From: JAFKKS01 sp039808325
GTDB taxonomy: Bacteria; Pseudomonadota; Alphaproteobacteria; Rhizobiales; Xanthobacteraceae
Direction of reading: 5' to 3'
NCBI GenBank assembly: GCA_039808325.1
Contig: JBDHSU010000063.1
Coordinates: forward strand, 1-22,674
Length of the DNA: 22,674 nt
In this document: positions 8,518 to 16,727 of the stretch, in pieces
Position numbering within the stretch: position 1 is the stretch's first letter
How the letters are laid out: each line of letters opens with the position of its first letter
Notes under the pieces: generated by a model
The model's database searches: none
Seen by the model: the letters and a program-made list of their open reading frames with translations, nothing else
What the model was told of the DNA's origin: nothing
Position numbers and translations under genes: made by a program

Positions 8518-9426
8518 TCAGGATCTCAAGCGTAGACGACGGCGGCTTGCATGTCGGCCGATCGTTAAGCTCAGCGTCAGCAGGCCGATCACGATGGCGA
8601 TGAGGCTGATCGCCATGGCCGAGGCGAAAGGCCAGTTCATTGCCGTGATTACCTGGTCGTAGATCTCGTTGCCGATCATGCGATTGGCGCTTCCGCCCAT
8701 GAGGGCGGAAGTGACCACGACGGAAATCGTGACGACGAAAGAGAGCATGGCGCCGGACGCGATTCCCGGCATGGCGAGCGGCAAGATGACAAGGCGGAAC
8801 AGACGCAGCGGTCCTGCGCCGAGATTGGTTCCGGCTTCCTCGAGCGCAATTGGAATCTTCTCCATCGCCGCCATCGTCGGCAGCACCAAAAGTGGCAGGC
8901 AGATCTGGATGAGAGCAATGACAATCGCAGTTTCGGTATTCATGACGAAGAGCCAGCGGCCGATGCCAAGTTGGACCGAGGCTTGGTTGATGAGGCCGTT
9001 TCGGCCAAGGATGATCATCCATCCAAACGCACGGATGACGGTGCTCACCATCATCGGCATGACGACGAAAAACATGCCGATAGCGAGCGCACGCCGTGAG
9101 CAGCGCGCAAGCCAGTACGCAAGTGGTACGCCGAGAATTGCCGTGCCAACCGTGGTGACGATACCGATGCGCAACGTGCGCCACGCGACCTGCAGGTAAT
9201 AACTATCCGCGAGGTGCGTGTAGTTGGCTAAGGTTGGCGCTGCGACCCACATCGACTGCGGATCGTGCCGGAATATGCTGATCACGCTGAGATAGGCGAT
9301 CGGCAGGATCAGCGCGAGGGCAAGGAGCAGCAGATATGGACCAAGCAGCCACACCCATGCGGGGAGGATGCCGAGCGGGCTACCCGCATCGCGCTCAGTG
9401 GCCGATGACATAGACGTCTTCGGCAT
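8518..9426 (-). CDS. ABC transporter permease, PotB/PotH-like
   Basis: This 302-residue permease has a hydrophilic N-terminus of about 25 residues. A first helix follows (WVWLLGPYLLLLALALILPI), then the usual six-helix pattern. The EAA-type loop reads PIALEEAGTNLGAGPLRLF. The frame opens at 9426, which overlaps the ATPase gene by 32 bases. A second ATG at 9411 (starting MSSATERD) gives a 17-base overlap and is an equally good start, because neither has a strong ribosome site. Twelve bases separate its stop from the next permease. It forms the channel heterodimer with the 7720-8505 product. Confidence 0.92.
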   Translation of the reverse strand: MPKTSMSSATERDAGSPLGILPAWVWLLGPYLLLLALALILPIAYLSVISIFRHDPQSMWVAAPTLANYTHLADSYYLQVAWRTLRIGIVTTVGTAILGVPLAYWLARCSRRALAIGMFFVVMPMMVSTVIRAFGWMIILGRNGLINQASVQLGIGRWLFVMNTETAIVIALIQICLPLLVLPTMAAMEKIPIALEEAGTNLGAGPLRLFRLVILPLAMPGIASGAMLSFVVTISVVVTSALMGGSANRMIGNEIYDQVITAMNWPFASAMAISLIAIVIGLLTLSLTIGRHASRRRLRLRS

Positions 9427-10495
9427 CGACGCTGATGCTCAATTGTTGTGTGCCGATCCGCGCGGATGCAGCGCGTGTTGTTTTCACCGACGCCGTCAGG
9501 AGCGGCAACCTCGGTACGTTGAGGCGGACTTGCGTGTCCTCGCCAAGAAATTCGATATCGTGGATTATGCTGTCGAAAATCGTGCGGCCAGGCCGCTCGT
9601 TTTTGTCGGCCCCGATGTCAATCGCCTCCGGACGTATCATTGCCCAGACGCGGTCTTCGGCCTTTAGGGGAGAATCATCGGCAACGCGTCCGCAGAGCGT
9701 TGCTCCGTCCGCCGTACGAAGTCGGACCACCTTTCCTTCGCGCGTTTCGATCGTCGCCTCGATGATATTGCACTTCCCGATGAAGTCGGCGACGAAACGC
9801 GACGCTGGGCGCTGGTATATTTCTTGCGGCGTTCCGATCTGTTCGATCCGTCCGGCCGAAAGCACTGCGATGCGGTCCGACATCGCCAGGGCTTCGGTTT
9901 GGTCGTGCGTCACGAAAACGGTTGTCTGCCCAAGCCGGCGCTGCAATGATTTGAGCTCGTCGCGCATCTGTTGGCGCAATTTGAGATCGAGACTGGAGAG
10001 GGGTTCGTCGAGCAGCAATAATGGCGGTTGAATGACGAGTGCGCGAGCTAATGCAACGCGCTGCTGCTGGCCGCCGGAAAGCTGCGACGGCATACGGTCG
10101 CCGAGGCCACGCAGGCCTACCAATTCGAGCGCCGCGGCAACGCGACGGGCGGTTTCCGCAGCGTCGATTTTGCGTAACTTCAGGCCAAACCCGACATTCT
10201 CATTGACGTTCAGATGTGGAAAAAGCGCATGGCTTTGAAAGACCAGTCCGAGATCGCGCCGATAGGCCGGTTTCCTGTCGATCCGTTCACCGCCGAGATG
10301 GATTTCTCCAGATGTCGATGTCTCAAATCCGGCTATGCAGCGTAACGTCGTCGATTTTCCGCATCCGCTAGGGCCAAGAAGGGAGAAGAATTCGCCGGGA
10401 TGCACCGAGAATGACAAGGGGCCAATGGCGACATCGACCGCGTAGGCCTTGACCAGCGAGACGACGTCGAGGGCGCCGTTCGATTCGCCTGCCAT
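9395..10495 (-). CDS. ABC transporter ATP-binding protein, polyamine/PotA type
   Basis: This is a complete ATPase of 366 residues. Motifs in order are Walker A GPSGCGKST (41-49), Q-loop FQSHALFPHL (86-95, Gln87), signature LSGGQQQRVALARA (139-152), Walker B LLLLDEPLSSLD (159-170) and the switch His197 (FVTHDQTEA). A TOBE-like C-terminal half follows that contains IRPEAIDIG. The ATG has GAGGAG about nine bases upstream. The gene follows the binding-protein gene after a 116-base gap and overlaps the next permease. It is a paralogue of the partial ATPase at the left edge of the window, so two related importers lie close together in convergent orientation. Confidence 0.95.
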   Translation of the reverse strand: MAGESNGALDVVSLVKAYAVDVAIGPLSFSVHPGEFFSLLGPSGCGKSTTLRCIAGFETSTSGEIHLGGERIDRKPAYRRDLGLVFQSHALFPHLNVNENVGFGLKLRKIDAAETARRVAAALELVGLRGLGDRMPSQLSGGQQQRVALARALVIQPPLLLLDEPLSSLDLKLRQQMRDELKSLQRRLGQTTVFVTHDQTEALAMSDRIAVLSAGRIEQIGTPQEIYQRPASRFVADFIGKCNIIEATIETREGKVVRLRTADGATLCGRVADDSPLKAEDRVWAMIRPEAIDIGADKNERPGRTIFDSIIHDIEFLGEDTQVRLNVPRLPLLTASVKTTRAASARIGTQQLSISVDAEDVYVIGH

Positions 10496-10611
10496 GGCGG
10501 ATTACTCCTCGACCTCGACCGCACGGTGATCGAGGCCATTGGCGATCGACCACCCGGATGGCGTCATTTGTCTGGGCACGCTGAGCTCACTTCCGCTGCG
10601 TTCGTTCGCGA

Positions 10612-11676
10612 TCAGCCCGAAATGACTTCCTTGTTCCAGCGTTCGAGATAGGTTGACCGGTGCTGATTGATCTTTTGCCAGTCGAGCTTTGCCGTTTTCT
10701 CAAGGGCTCCGTCGGGAATAGCGATGGCTTGAAGGTCGGACGGCAGCTTTACGAGTTTGTTGGATGGCGGATACTTCGACCATTGGGCGAATTCGAGCTG
10801 TTTGGCAGGGTCAAGCGTCGATTGGACCAGGGCTTGGGCTTTCCGCGCGAACGGACTGCCCTTCATGATCGAGAAGCCGCTGCCGAGAAGAACCGTGCCC
10901 GGAACGATCGCGAACTCTGCCGGAATATTCGCCTCTTGCAGCCGGATCGTTCGACCGTTCCAGTACGGCATCAGGACAACGTCGCCGCTATCCATCAAAC
11001 GTGTCCCGTGGTCGGCATTCTCGACGACGACAGCCTTATTCTTCTTCACCATCTCGGCCGCGGCGGCGATGCCCGCGTCGATGTTGTCTTCGTTGCCGCC
11101 GAGGGTTTTGTTCAGCGCGTGCAGCCATGCCATGCCGTACCAGCCATACGCGGGGATACCTACGCGGCCCCGATATTTCGGCAAAAGAAGGTCCATGAAG
11201 GAGGTAGGCTTTTGAGCCTCCTTCGTGTTCCAGCACATCCCGAAGAGCAGGATGCTGAATGCAGCATAGAAGTCGCCCTGCTTGGCTTCAGCGAAGACGT
11301 TGGGGAGGTTCGTTACGATCGCGGGATCATATGGCTCGATGCAGTTGGAACCAAAAAGGAGATCGTAGTCCGCTTGCGGGCCGTTCGACACATCGAATGG
11401 AGCGCTTCCGCATGTCGCCATGATTTTGGACGCGGCGACCGCCTCCAGTTGAGCCGAATGGCTGGTGGCCAATTTTTGCTCTGCGGCGAAGGGTTTGATG
11501 AAGATGCGGCCGATCGTGTCTCCCCAAGTGCCGCCCGTGGCAGCCCAGGTAAAGGGCCTTCCTTGTGCCGCGACGGGAGAAGATGGCGCGAACGCAGGCA
11601 CGATGGAGCCTGTCAGCGCTGTGGTGCCGAATGCTTTGAGTGCATCGCGACGAGAAAATCCGCTGTTCACGTGCAT
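10612..11676 (-). CDS. ABC transporter substrate-binding protein (PotD/PotF-like), Tat-exported
   Basis: This 354-residue periplasmic binding protein is the first gene of the transporter-HyuAB operon and delivers substrate to the two permeases. The N-terminus has a twin-arginine signal (SRRDALKAF at about residues 8-16). A weakly hydrophobic stretch follows, with a likely cleavage site after SSPVAA near residue 37, so the protein is probably exported folded by Tat. The mature part fits the spermidine/putrescine-type family in length and general pattern (GMCWNTKEAQKPTSFMDLL, YRGRVGIPAYG). The ribosome site is a G-rich run (seven consecutive G) just before the ATG, a tract that could be prone to slippage. 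The ligand is not predictable beyond a small, possibly cyclic, nitrogen compound. Confidence 0.9.
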   Translation of the reverse strand: MHVNSGFSRRDALKAFGTTALTGSIVPAFAPSSPVAAQGRPFTWAATGGTWGDTIGRIFIKPFAAEQKLATSHSAQLEAVAASKIMATCGSAPFDVSNGPQADYDLLFGSNCIEPYDPAIVTNLPNVFAEAKQGDFYAAFSILLFGMCWNTKEAQKPTSFMDLLLPKYRGRVGIPAYGWYGMAWLHALNKTLGGNEDNIDAGIAAAAEMVKKNKAVVVENADHGTRLMDSGDVVLMPYWNGRTIRLQEANIPAEFAIVPGTVLLGSGFSIMKGSPFARKAQALVQSTLDPAKQLEFAQWSKYPPSNKLVKLPSDLQAIAIPDGALEKTAKLDWQKINQHRSTYLERWNKEVISG

Positions 11677-11760
11677 GTCCCCCCCTTCATGTCGTTCGGC
11701 GTCGTGTCGTGCCGCGATAGTTTGATGCTCATGGATATAGGATCATTCGGCGAAGCACTT

Positions 11761-11783
11761 TGCCTAATCGTAAATTAGAGGCA
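11761..11783. promoter_or_regulatory. Imperfect inverted repeat in the divergent promoter region
   Basis: The left arm TGCCTAAT (11761-11768) is complementary to the right arm ATTAGAGGCA (11774-11783), apart from an extra AG in the right arm. A five-base spacer separates them. It sits between the binding-protein gene and the XRE regulator gene, where an operator for either direction would be expected. Whether a protein binds here is inference. Confidence 0.4.
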
Positions 11784-11813
11784 TGCTAGGGGAGGCAGTT
11801 TACGCCACCAGAG

Positions 11814-11825
11814 CGAATATATTCG
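11814..11825. promoter_or_regulatory. Perfect 12-base palindrome, candidate operator of the XRE regulator
   Basis: CGAATATATTCG is perfectly self-complementary and lies 12 bases before the ATG of the XRE-family regulator. It contains TATATT, which could serve as a -10 element, so binding there would block transcription of the regulator. XRE regulators commonly bind short palindromes of this kind and often control themselves. No -35 of quality is visible. Confidence 0.45.
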
Positions 11826-11837
11826 TATGAGGCGCCA

Positions 11838-12440
11838 ATGAACCCCTGGGAAGGGCTGATAAAGCGCTATCGGCGGGTCAACGGATTGACGCAGGCGGCC
11901 CTCGCTGAGCTACTCGGCGTTGAGCAAGCCACGGTGTCGCGTTGGGAGCGTGGAAATCACGCCCCCGACCTCGGTACGCAGCGCCGCCTTCGCGATTTGC
12001 TCAGTCGCAGTTCGGTGGCAAATGATTGCGTTATCTATCACCGCGTGCGTTGCTCGCTGTCGCCAATCAAGATCGCCGATCAAAATGGCCGAAACCACGC
12101 CGCTTCGCTTCCCGCAGCGCATCTTCATGGTGTGCAGGCGGACAAGTTGCAGCGATTGGATTACCGGACACTATTTACGGACATCCTTGAGGAGCAGTGG
12201 CACAGCGCCATCAAGGCCGGTTTCTTCGCGGGTGAAATCGCGAGCATTCGCGTTGCCAATCCCTGGCGGCCTGCCGGCAAGGCCGACTTGCGATACTGTG
12301 AGTGTTTGTGGACCCCGGCGATATTGTCCGACGGGCATGTGCTTCTGGTTAGCGAAATCCATGAGCTCAACGAAACAGCTTATGTCCAAGCCGTGTCGAG
12401 CGGCCCAATGCAGATCGTTCCACTCGATGAATTGCTGTGA
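11838..12440 (+). CDS. XRE-family helix-turn-helix transcriptional regulator
   Basis: This 200-residue regulator has an N-terminal XRE-type DNA-binding domain at residues 5-55. The helix-turn-helix is LTQAALAELLGVEQATVSRWERG (about 17-39). The C-terminal 140 residues are not a family I recognise. They contain alternating strand-like segments (YCECLWTPAILSDGHVLLVS) that could form a PAS-like or other small-molecule sensor fold. The gene is transcribed away from the ABC importer-HyuAB operon and shares its 161-base promoter region, so it is probably the local controller of that operon. Two palindromes lie in that region. The function of the C-terminal domain and its effector are unknown. Confidence 0.85.
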   Translation: MNPWEGLIKRYRRVNGLTQAALAELLGVEQATVSRWERGNHAPDLGTQRRLRDLLSRSSVANDCVIYHRVRCSLSPIKIADQNGRNHAASLPAAHLHGVQADKLQRLDYRTLFTDILEEQWHSAIKAGFFAGEIASIRVANPWRPAGKADLRYCECLWTPAILSDGHVLLVSEIHELNETAYVQAVSSGPMQIVPLDELL

Positions 12441-12976
12441 CACGCTGCTCGGTGTGGTGCCGCAAATGTCGCTCTCGCTGTAGGGGATGCTGTGAGCAAG
12501 GTCGTGTCGCGCAGCGCGAGGCTCATCGTAAAGAACTCCAACCTCGCGTTGACCATTGGCGTGCCGCAGATGATTTATCGCGCCGGCGGCCTCCCTGAAG
12601 ATCGGAGGCGAGGAGGGACTTCTTTTTAACGAGGCGATGCCCCCTGGGGCATCAACGCCAACGGGTCTGTTCGAATCCAAGGGACCTCGACGATCGGGAT
12701 GGAGAACGGTTCGAACATGAACGCAATGTCGATATCGTGCTCAAGAGAGGTATTGCGCAGTTGTTCCGTTTCCACACAGTTGGGCATACCCTCCACATCG
12801 GGTCTGCAAATATTGAATCACCTAAATGGCGGCAGACGCACATCATGTGCCGCAAAGGCGGTGTGCCCGTTTTTTCGTGGCCGAGCATCCCGCGCGCCAT
12901 CTCACGGCCTGCACGCTCTGCGTGGGCGGGTTGAGCCAGGGCAGCGCACGCTTACGATAAGGCATAGCCGATTTTG
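12441..12976. other. 536-base stretch without an intact gene
   Basis: This gap separates the XRE regulator from the end of the TRAP/PrpD operon. Apart from the LysR remnant described separately, I see one short perfect hairpin (GATGCCCC, two-base loop, GGGGCATC at 12636-12653) that lies inside the remnant and has no following T-run. There is no recognisable RNA gene or promoter. The short reading frames on both strands look like chance frames. Confidence 0.6.
12450..12820 (-). pseudogene. Degenerate LysR-type regulator, substrate-binding domain fragment
   Basis: The minus strand from 12817 to 12626 reads as one frame containing RPDVEGMPNCVETEQL, DIDIAFMFEPF and DPLALMPQG. This is the pattern of the start of a LysR substrate-binding domain (P.V......T..QL.....DIA...EP.......PL.LM...H). 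A stop codon precedes it (12818-12820) and another ends it (12626-12628). The next frame then continues with SPPIFREAAGAINHLRHANG and VLYDEPRA, which resemble the following segment of the same domain, so a frameshift is likely. No N-terminal helix-turn-helix was found upstream to 12976. This is a dead remnant lying beyond the end of the TRAP operon. Confidence 0.5.
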
Positions 12977-14380
12977 TCAGCGCGTGGCGCGTATGCAAAG
13001 CGCTGTAAGTGCGTTGATGTCGCGAACCTCCTCAAGCCGCTCGACCATATCGACCACCATCTCAACCGCGCTCCTCCCCAGCACGAGGCCGGCGTTATCG
13101 CGAAATTTCTCGCGCACGTCGTTCGCGCTTAACGGATTGCTTTCGCTGCCGAGATTGTTCTCGACGATGCGCTCGAGCCGCTTGCCCGAAGTCGTCTCGA
13201 CGATCACCCAACCTTTGAAGCGGCTCGGATCGGGCGCGGTCGGGTCGATTTCGTTGTGGATCTTCGCCGCCAGCGCGAGGATCGCGGGGTCATGAATTGC
13301 AGCGTCGGTGAACGCCTCGACGCGCAGTCGGCCGAAATGCAGCGCCGCCGCCAATGTATACGGGAAGCTGAACTTCGCGTGGTATTCGGTCGCGGGCGCA
13401 AGCTTTACTGCGCGCGGCTCGCACATGATAGGAAGCATCCATTCCGCGGTCGGGCAAGTGATACGCGCCACGTCCGCCGCGCGCAGGCCTTCGTTGCGGT
13501 AGAGATCGAGGATCGCGTCGATCGCCGGATGCACGACGTGGCCGCACGGATACGGCTTGAACGACGTCTTCACGCATTCCCAGTCGTGCCCGAGATCGCG
13601 GCCGATGCGCTCCATCGAATAGGCGCCGGACCCGAGATGTGTTGCGAACAACCCGTAACGGCCTTCGAGCACCGTGGATGGCCCGGTGAAGCCCTCCGCC
13701 GCGAGATAGGCCGCGACGATGCCCGCATGCGAGGCCCAGCCGGGATGCAGACGCTTCGCCCACGAACCGTCGGAGAAAAATTCGAGAATGCCGGACGCTT
13801 GGCTCCCCGCGACGCCGAGTGCGTTGCGCAGTTGCGATGCGTTCAGCCCGAGCAGCTTGCCGGCGATAAGTGCCGCCCCGAACGTGCCGACCACCCCAGT
13901 CGGATGGAAGCCGCGCTTGTGGAAACCGCTCGGCACGACGCAGCCGATACGGCACGTCACCTCGGCGCCGCCGATCGCGGCGGCGAGTAGGGATTTGCCG
14001 TCCGCTTTCACCTTTTCACCGACGGCAAGCGCGGTAGTGACGACCGGAGCGCTGACATGAATGACGGATTCGTTGTGCGTGTCATCGAAGTCGAGCGCGT
14101 GTGCGAAGGTACCGTTGGCGAGGGCCGCGGATGCGGCCGGCACCCGGTCGCCGAAGCCGAGGATCGTGCTTTCGGCGCCCGCGCCAAGCCGCAGCGCCGT
14201 CCGCCGCGCGACCGGGCCGACTGGATCGACGCTCGCGGCGAGCGAAACGCCGATGATGTCGAGAAGACGAAGCTTCGCGTCTGCGACGACGGATGAAGGA
14301 ATGTCGGCGAACGACAGGTGTTCGACCCAAGTTGCCGCGGTCGCGGCGGCGCTTTCGGACATCTTCGCGGGTGCGTTCAT
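12977..14380 (-). CDS. MmgE/PrpD family protein
   Basis: This 467-residue protein has normal length for the MmgE/PrpD fold, a family that includes 2-methylcitrate dehydratase, cis-aconitate decarboxylase and iminodisuccinate epimerase. Signature segments are ALDFDDTHNESVIH (95-108), GFHKRGFHPTG (152-162), AKRLHPGWASHAG (208-220) and the later KPYPCGHVVHPAIDA. It therefore keeps the Asp/Thr/His/Lys-rich active-site segments of the family. The start has AAAGGAG seven bases upstream. It is the last gene of the dctQMP operon, 31 bases after dctP, so it probably acts on the imported acid or an intermediate. A second member of the same family is encoded in the divergent operon. The reaction is not predictable from sequence alone. 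Confidence 0.9.
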   Translation of the reverse strand: MNAPAKMSESAAATAATWVEHLSFADIPSSVVADAKLRLLDIIGVSLAASVDPVGPVARRTALRLGAGAESTILGFGDRVPAASAALANGTFAHALDFDDTHNESVIHVSAPVVTTALAVGEKVKADGKSLLAAAIGGAEVTCRIGCVVPSGFHKRGFHPTGVVGTFGAALIAGKLLGLNASQLRNALGVAGSQASGILEFFSDGSWAKRLHPGWASHAGIVAAYLAAEGFTGPSTVLEGRYGLFATHLGSGAYSMERIGRDLGHDWECVKTSFKPYPCGHVVHPAIDAILDLYRNEGLRAADVARITCPTAEWMLPIMCEPRAVKLAPATEYHAKFSFPYTLAAALHFGRLRVEAFTDAAIHDPAILALAAKIHNEIDPTAPDPSRFKGWVIVETTSGKRLERIVENNLGSESNPLSANDVREKFRDNAGLVLGRSAVEMVVDMVERLEEVRDINALTALCIRATR

Positions 14381-14411
14381 TTCGTTTCTCCTTTGCGCCG
14401 GCGGGGGCGGT

Positions 14412-15410
14412 TCAAGGCTTGAGGGTCGTGACGTAGTCGACTAGCGCCTTGCCGTCCTCGCCTGCGGCCTTGATGTATTCCGCGCGCATCGGCGCGATGA
14501 TCTTTGTGAACGCTTCCATCGCGGGTTTATCGAACACGGTCGCCTTCACGCCCTTGCTGGCAAGATCGCTAAGGATCGTGCTCTCCTCATCGATGACTGT
14601 GCGCGTCGTAAAGGTCTCGGCCTCCTTGGAGGCGGCCTCGATCACTGCCTTTTGTTCGGAAGGCAGCCCGTCCCACACATCCTTGTTGATGATGATCACT
14701 GCGCCGATTACCCCGAACCCGGAGTGATTGATGTAAGGCGCGTTCTCGAACCACTTGCGTGAGGAATACGAAGAGATGCTGGTCGAGAACCCGTCGATCG
14801 TGCCTCGCGAGGCTGCGGTCGTCACTTCGGATGCGGCAATCACGGTCGGAGCCGCCCCCAGCAATTGGAACATGCGCGCGAGCTCCTTGCTGTGCGCGCG
14901 CAGCTTCAGGCGCTTGAAGTTGTCGGGGCTCTTGATCTCGGTCTTGGTGGTGGCGACGGCCGAGAAGCCTTGCTGCGGCCAGTAAAGGGGATGCACGCCG
15001 AGCGCATGCAGGTGGCGGGTCAGCACGGTCCCGAGCTTGCCCTTGAGCGCCGTCGTCACTTGGTTGAAGTTTTGGAACAGGCCCGGCAGGTCGAACACCG
15101 AGAATACAGGGTCGTAGCCTGTGAACTGAGCCGAGATGACGAGCCCCATGTCCACCGAATGATTCTGGACGGCGGGAAAGACTTCATTATCCTTGTAAAG
15201 CTGGCTGTTGTTGTAGATTTCGACCTTGATCTTGTTGCCGGTCCCGGCCTCCACCTTCTGCTTCCACAGGTCGAGCCCACGCGTCACGGCCGCCGTTGTC
15301 GGCAATTGGTTGGAGATGCGAAGGAGTGTCTGCGCCTGGCTCTCGCTCGCGAACGCAACGCAAGCCGCACCGGCGAGGATCGCAATCACGAGGTTCACAC
15401 GTGTCTTCAT
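14412..15410 (-). CDS. dctP: TRAP transporter substrate-binding protein (DctP/TAXI-like)
   Basis: This is the periplasmic binding protein of a TRAP transporter, 332 residues. It has a Sec signal peptide (hydrophobic residues 6-20, probable cleavage after ASESQA near 26). Family features include VFDLPGLFQN and the segment FKRLKLRAHS. In that segment Arg171 aligns with the arginine that usually binds the ligand carboxylate in DctP proteins. TIDGFSTSISSY follows. This points to an organic acid as ligand. The ATG has AAGGA about eight bases upstream. It lies between dctM and the MmgE/PrpD gene in one minus-strand operon. TRAP systems use ion gradients rather than ATP. Confidence 0.92.
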   Translation of the reverse strand: MKTRVNLVIAILAGAACVAFASESQAQTLLRISNQLPTTAAVTRGLDLWKQKVEAGTGNKIKVEIYNNSQLYKDNEVFPAVQNHSVDMGLVISAQFTGYDPVFSVFDLPGLFQNFNQVTTALKGKLGTVLTRHLHALGVHPLYWPQQGFSAVATTKTEIKSPDNFKRLKLRAHSKELARMFQLLGAAPTVIAASEVTTAASRGTIDGFSTSISSYSSRKWFENAPYINHSGFGVIGAVIIINKDVWDGLPSEQKAVIEAASKEAETFTTRTVIDEESTILSDLASKGVKATVFDKPAMEAFTKIIAPMRAEYIKAAGEDGKALVDYVTTLKP

Positions 15411-15446
15411 CGTCGTGTCCTTGTCATTCGTTCCAAAGGAAAGGCG

Positions 15447-16727
15447 TCAGAGCCGGGAGGGAAGCCATAGGCTGACCTCCGGAAACAGCAGGACAATCAC
15501 GAGCAGGAGGACGATCGCTACCATGAACGGCACCGTTCCGCGAAAGACCTCGGCGTAGGTGATGTTCGGTTCGATCGCCTGGATAACGAAAAGGTTGAGG
15601 CCGACCGGCGGAGTGATGTTGGCGAGCTCCATGTTGACGACCAGCAGCACGCCGAACCAGATCGGGTCGATGTGCAGCGCGGTGAGCGTCGGCAGCAGCA
15701 GGGGTACGAACACCAGGATCGCCGCCAGCGGGTCGAGGAAGTCGCCGACGACGATGAGCGCGAGGCTTGTGAGTGCGAGAAAGACCAGCGGGCCTATGCC
15801 GAGGCTGACCAATCCGTCCGCGAGCATCTGCGGCACCTGCATTGTTGTGCTGACATGCGCGAACAACTTGGCGCCGCCCACGATGATGAGGATCATCACT
15901 GTGATGTGCACGCTCTCCACCACGCACTGCCACAGCAGGGCGAGATTGAGCTTGCGATAAACGAATGTGGCGAGGAATAGAGTGAGCCCCACCCCGACAG
16001 CCGCGGCCTCGGTCGGCGTAAACACGCCGGCGTAAATGCCGCCGAGGATCAGCACCGGTAGCAGAAGGACGCCCCACGCCTTGCGGATCTCCGTCCATCG
16101 CTCGCACCACGACGCGCGCTCGCGGGCATGGCCGTAACCATGACGCCAGGATGTCAGCATCGCGTAGCCGGCGATCAGCGCCGTCATCAGCGCGCCAGGT
16201 ATGACTCCGGCGATAAAGAGTTTGTCGACCGACTCGTCAGCGACGGCACCGTAGACGATGAACGGAATCGACGGCGGGATAAGGATGCCGAGTGTTCCGC
16301 CCGCCGCCACCAGGCCGGCGGCGAACTCCTTCGGATAGCCGTGCTGAACCAGCGCCGGGATTGCGATGATCCCGACCGCGGCGGCATTTGCAACGCTCGA
16401 GCCGGAGATCGTCGCGAAGAACGCGCAGCAGATCACGGCCGCAACGGCGAGGCCGCCGGGAAGGTGGCCGAGCATGGCGTCGAGCGCGCTGAAGATGCTA
16501 TCGCCCATGTCAGCGCGCACAAGCACGCGGCTCATCAGGACGAATAGCGGGATTGCGAGCAGCACGAAATTGTCGACCGACGAGTAAAGCACCTCGGCGA
16601 CGATAGCGATCGGCTGCCCGGTCAGCAGCAGGCCGACGAAGCCGGAGAGCCCGAGTCCGAACCCGACCGGAAAGCCGAGGAACAAGAGCGCACAGAGCAA
16701 CGCGAAGATGGCGATGAAGACGCTCAA
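15447..16727 (-). CDS. dctM: TRAP transporter large permease (DctM)
   Basis: This 426-residue inner-membrane protein is almost entirely hydrophobic, with about twelve membrane segments, the usual size and pattern for DctM. Recognisable segments are LLFLGFPVGFGLGLSG near the N-terminus, GGTLGILIPPSIPFIVYGAVADES, GVFTPTEAAAVGV and ITPPVGLNLFVIQAI. All are characteristic of the ion-coupled transport subunit. It starts with TTG at 16727, and this codon overlaps the dctQ stop by four bases (TTGA), so the two permease subunits are translationally coupled. The dctP gene follows after 36 bases. The predicted role is symport of the acid captured by DctP. Confidence 0.94.
   Translation of the reverse strand: MSVFIAIFALLCALLFLGFPVGFGLGLSGFVGLLLTGQPIAIVAEVLYSSVDNFVLLAIPLFVLMSRVLVRADMGDSIFSALDAMLGHLPGGLAVAAVICCAFFATISGSSVANAAAVGIIAIPALVQHGYPKEFAAGLVAAGGTLGILIPPSIPFIVYGAVADESVDKLFIAGVIPGALMTALIAGYAMLTSWRHGYGHARERASWCERWTEIRKAWGVLLLPVLILGGIYAGVFTPTEAAAVGVGLTLFLATFVYRKLNLALLWQCVVESVHITVMILIIVGGAKLFAHVSTTMQVPQMLADGLVSLGIGPLVFLALTSLALIVVGDFLDPLAAILVFVPLLLPTLTALHIDPIWFGVLLVVNMELANITPPVGLNLFVIQAIEPNITYAEVFRGTVPFMVAIVLLLVIVLLFPEVSLWLPSRL

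Noticed and set aside
8207..9184. A 325-residue minus-strand frame overlapping both permeases
   Set aside because: Its His/Arg-rich translation lacks hydrophobic helices, and it lies in the wrong frame of two clear permease genes.
10660..11778. A 372-residue plus-strand frame opposite the binding-protein gene
   Set aside because: The minus strand has a Tat signal, a ribosome site and binding-protein features. The opposite frame shows none.
12636..12653. Perfect hairpin GATGCCCC/GGGGCATC as a possible terminator
   Set aside because: No T-run follows on either strand, the loop is only two bases, and it falls inside the former coding sequence of the LysR remnant.
12699..13295. A 198-residue plus-strand frame running from the gene-free stretch into the MmgE/PrpD gene
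   Set aside because: Serine- and arginine-rich with no motif, antisense to a real gene for half its length, and overlapping the LysR remnant in the rest.
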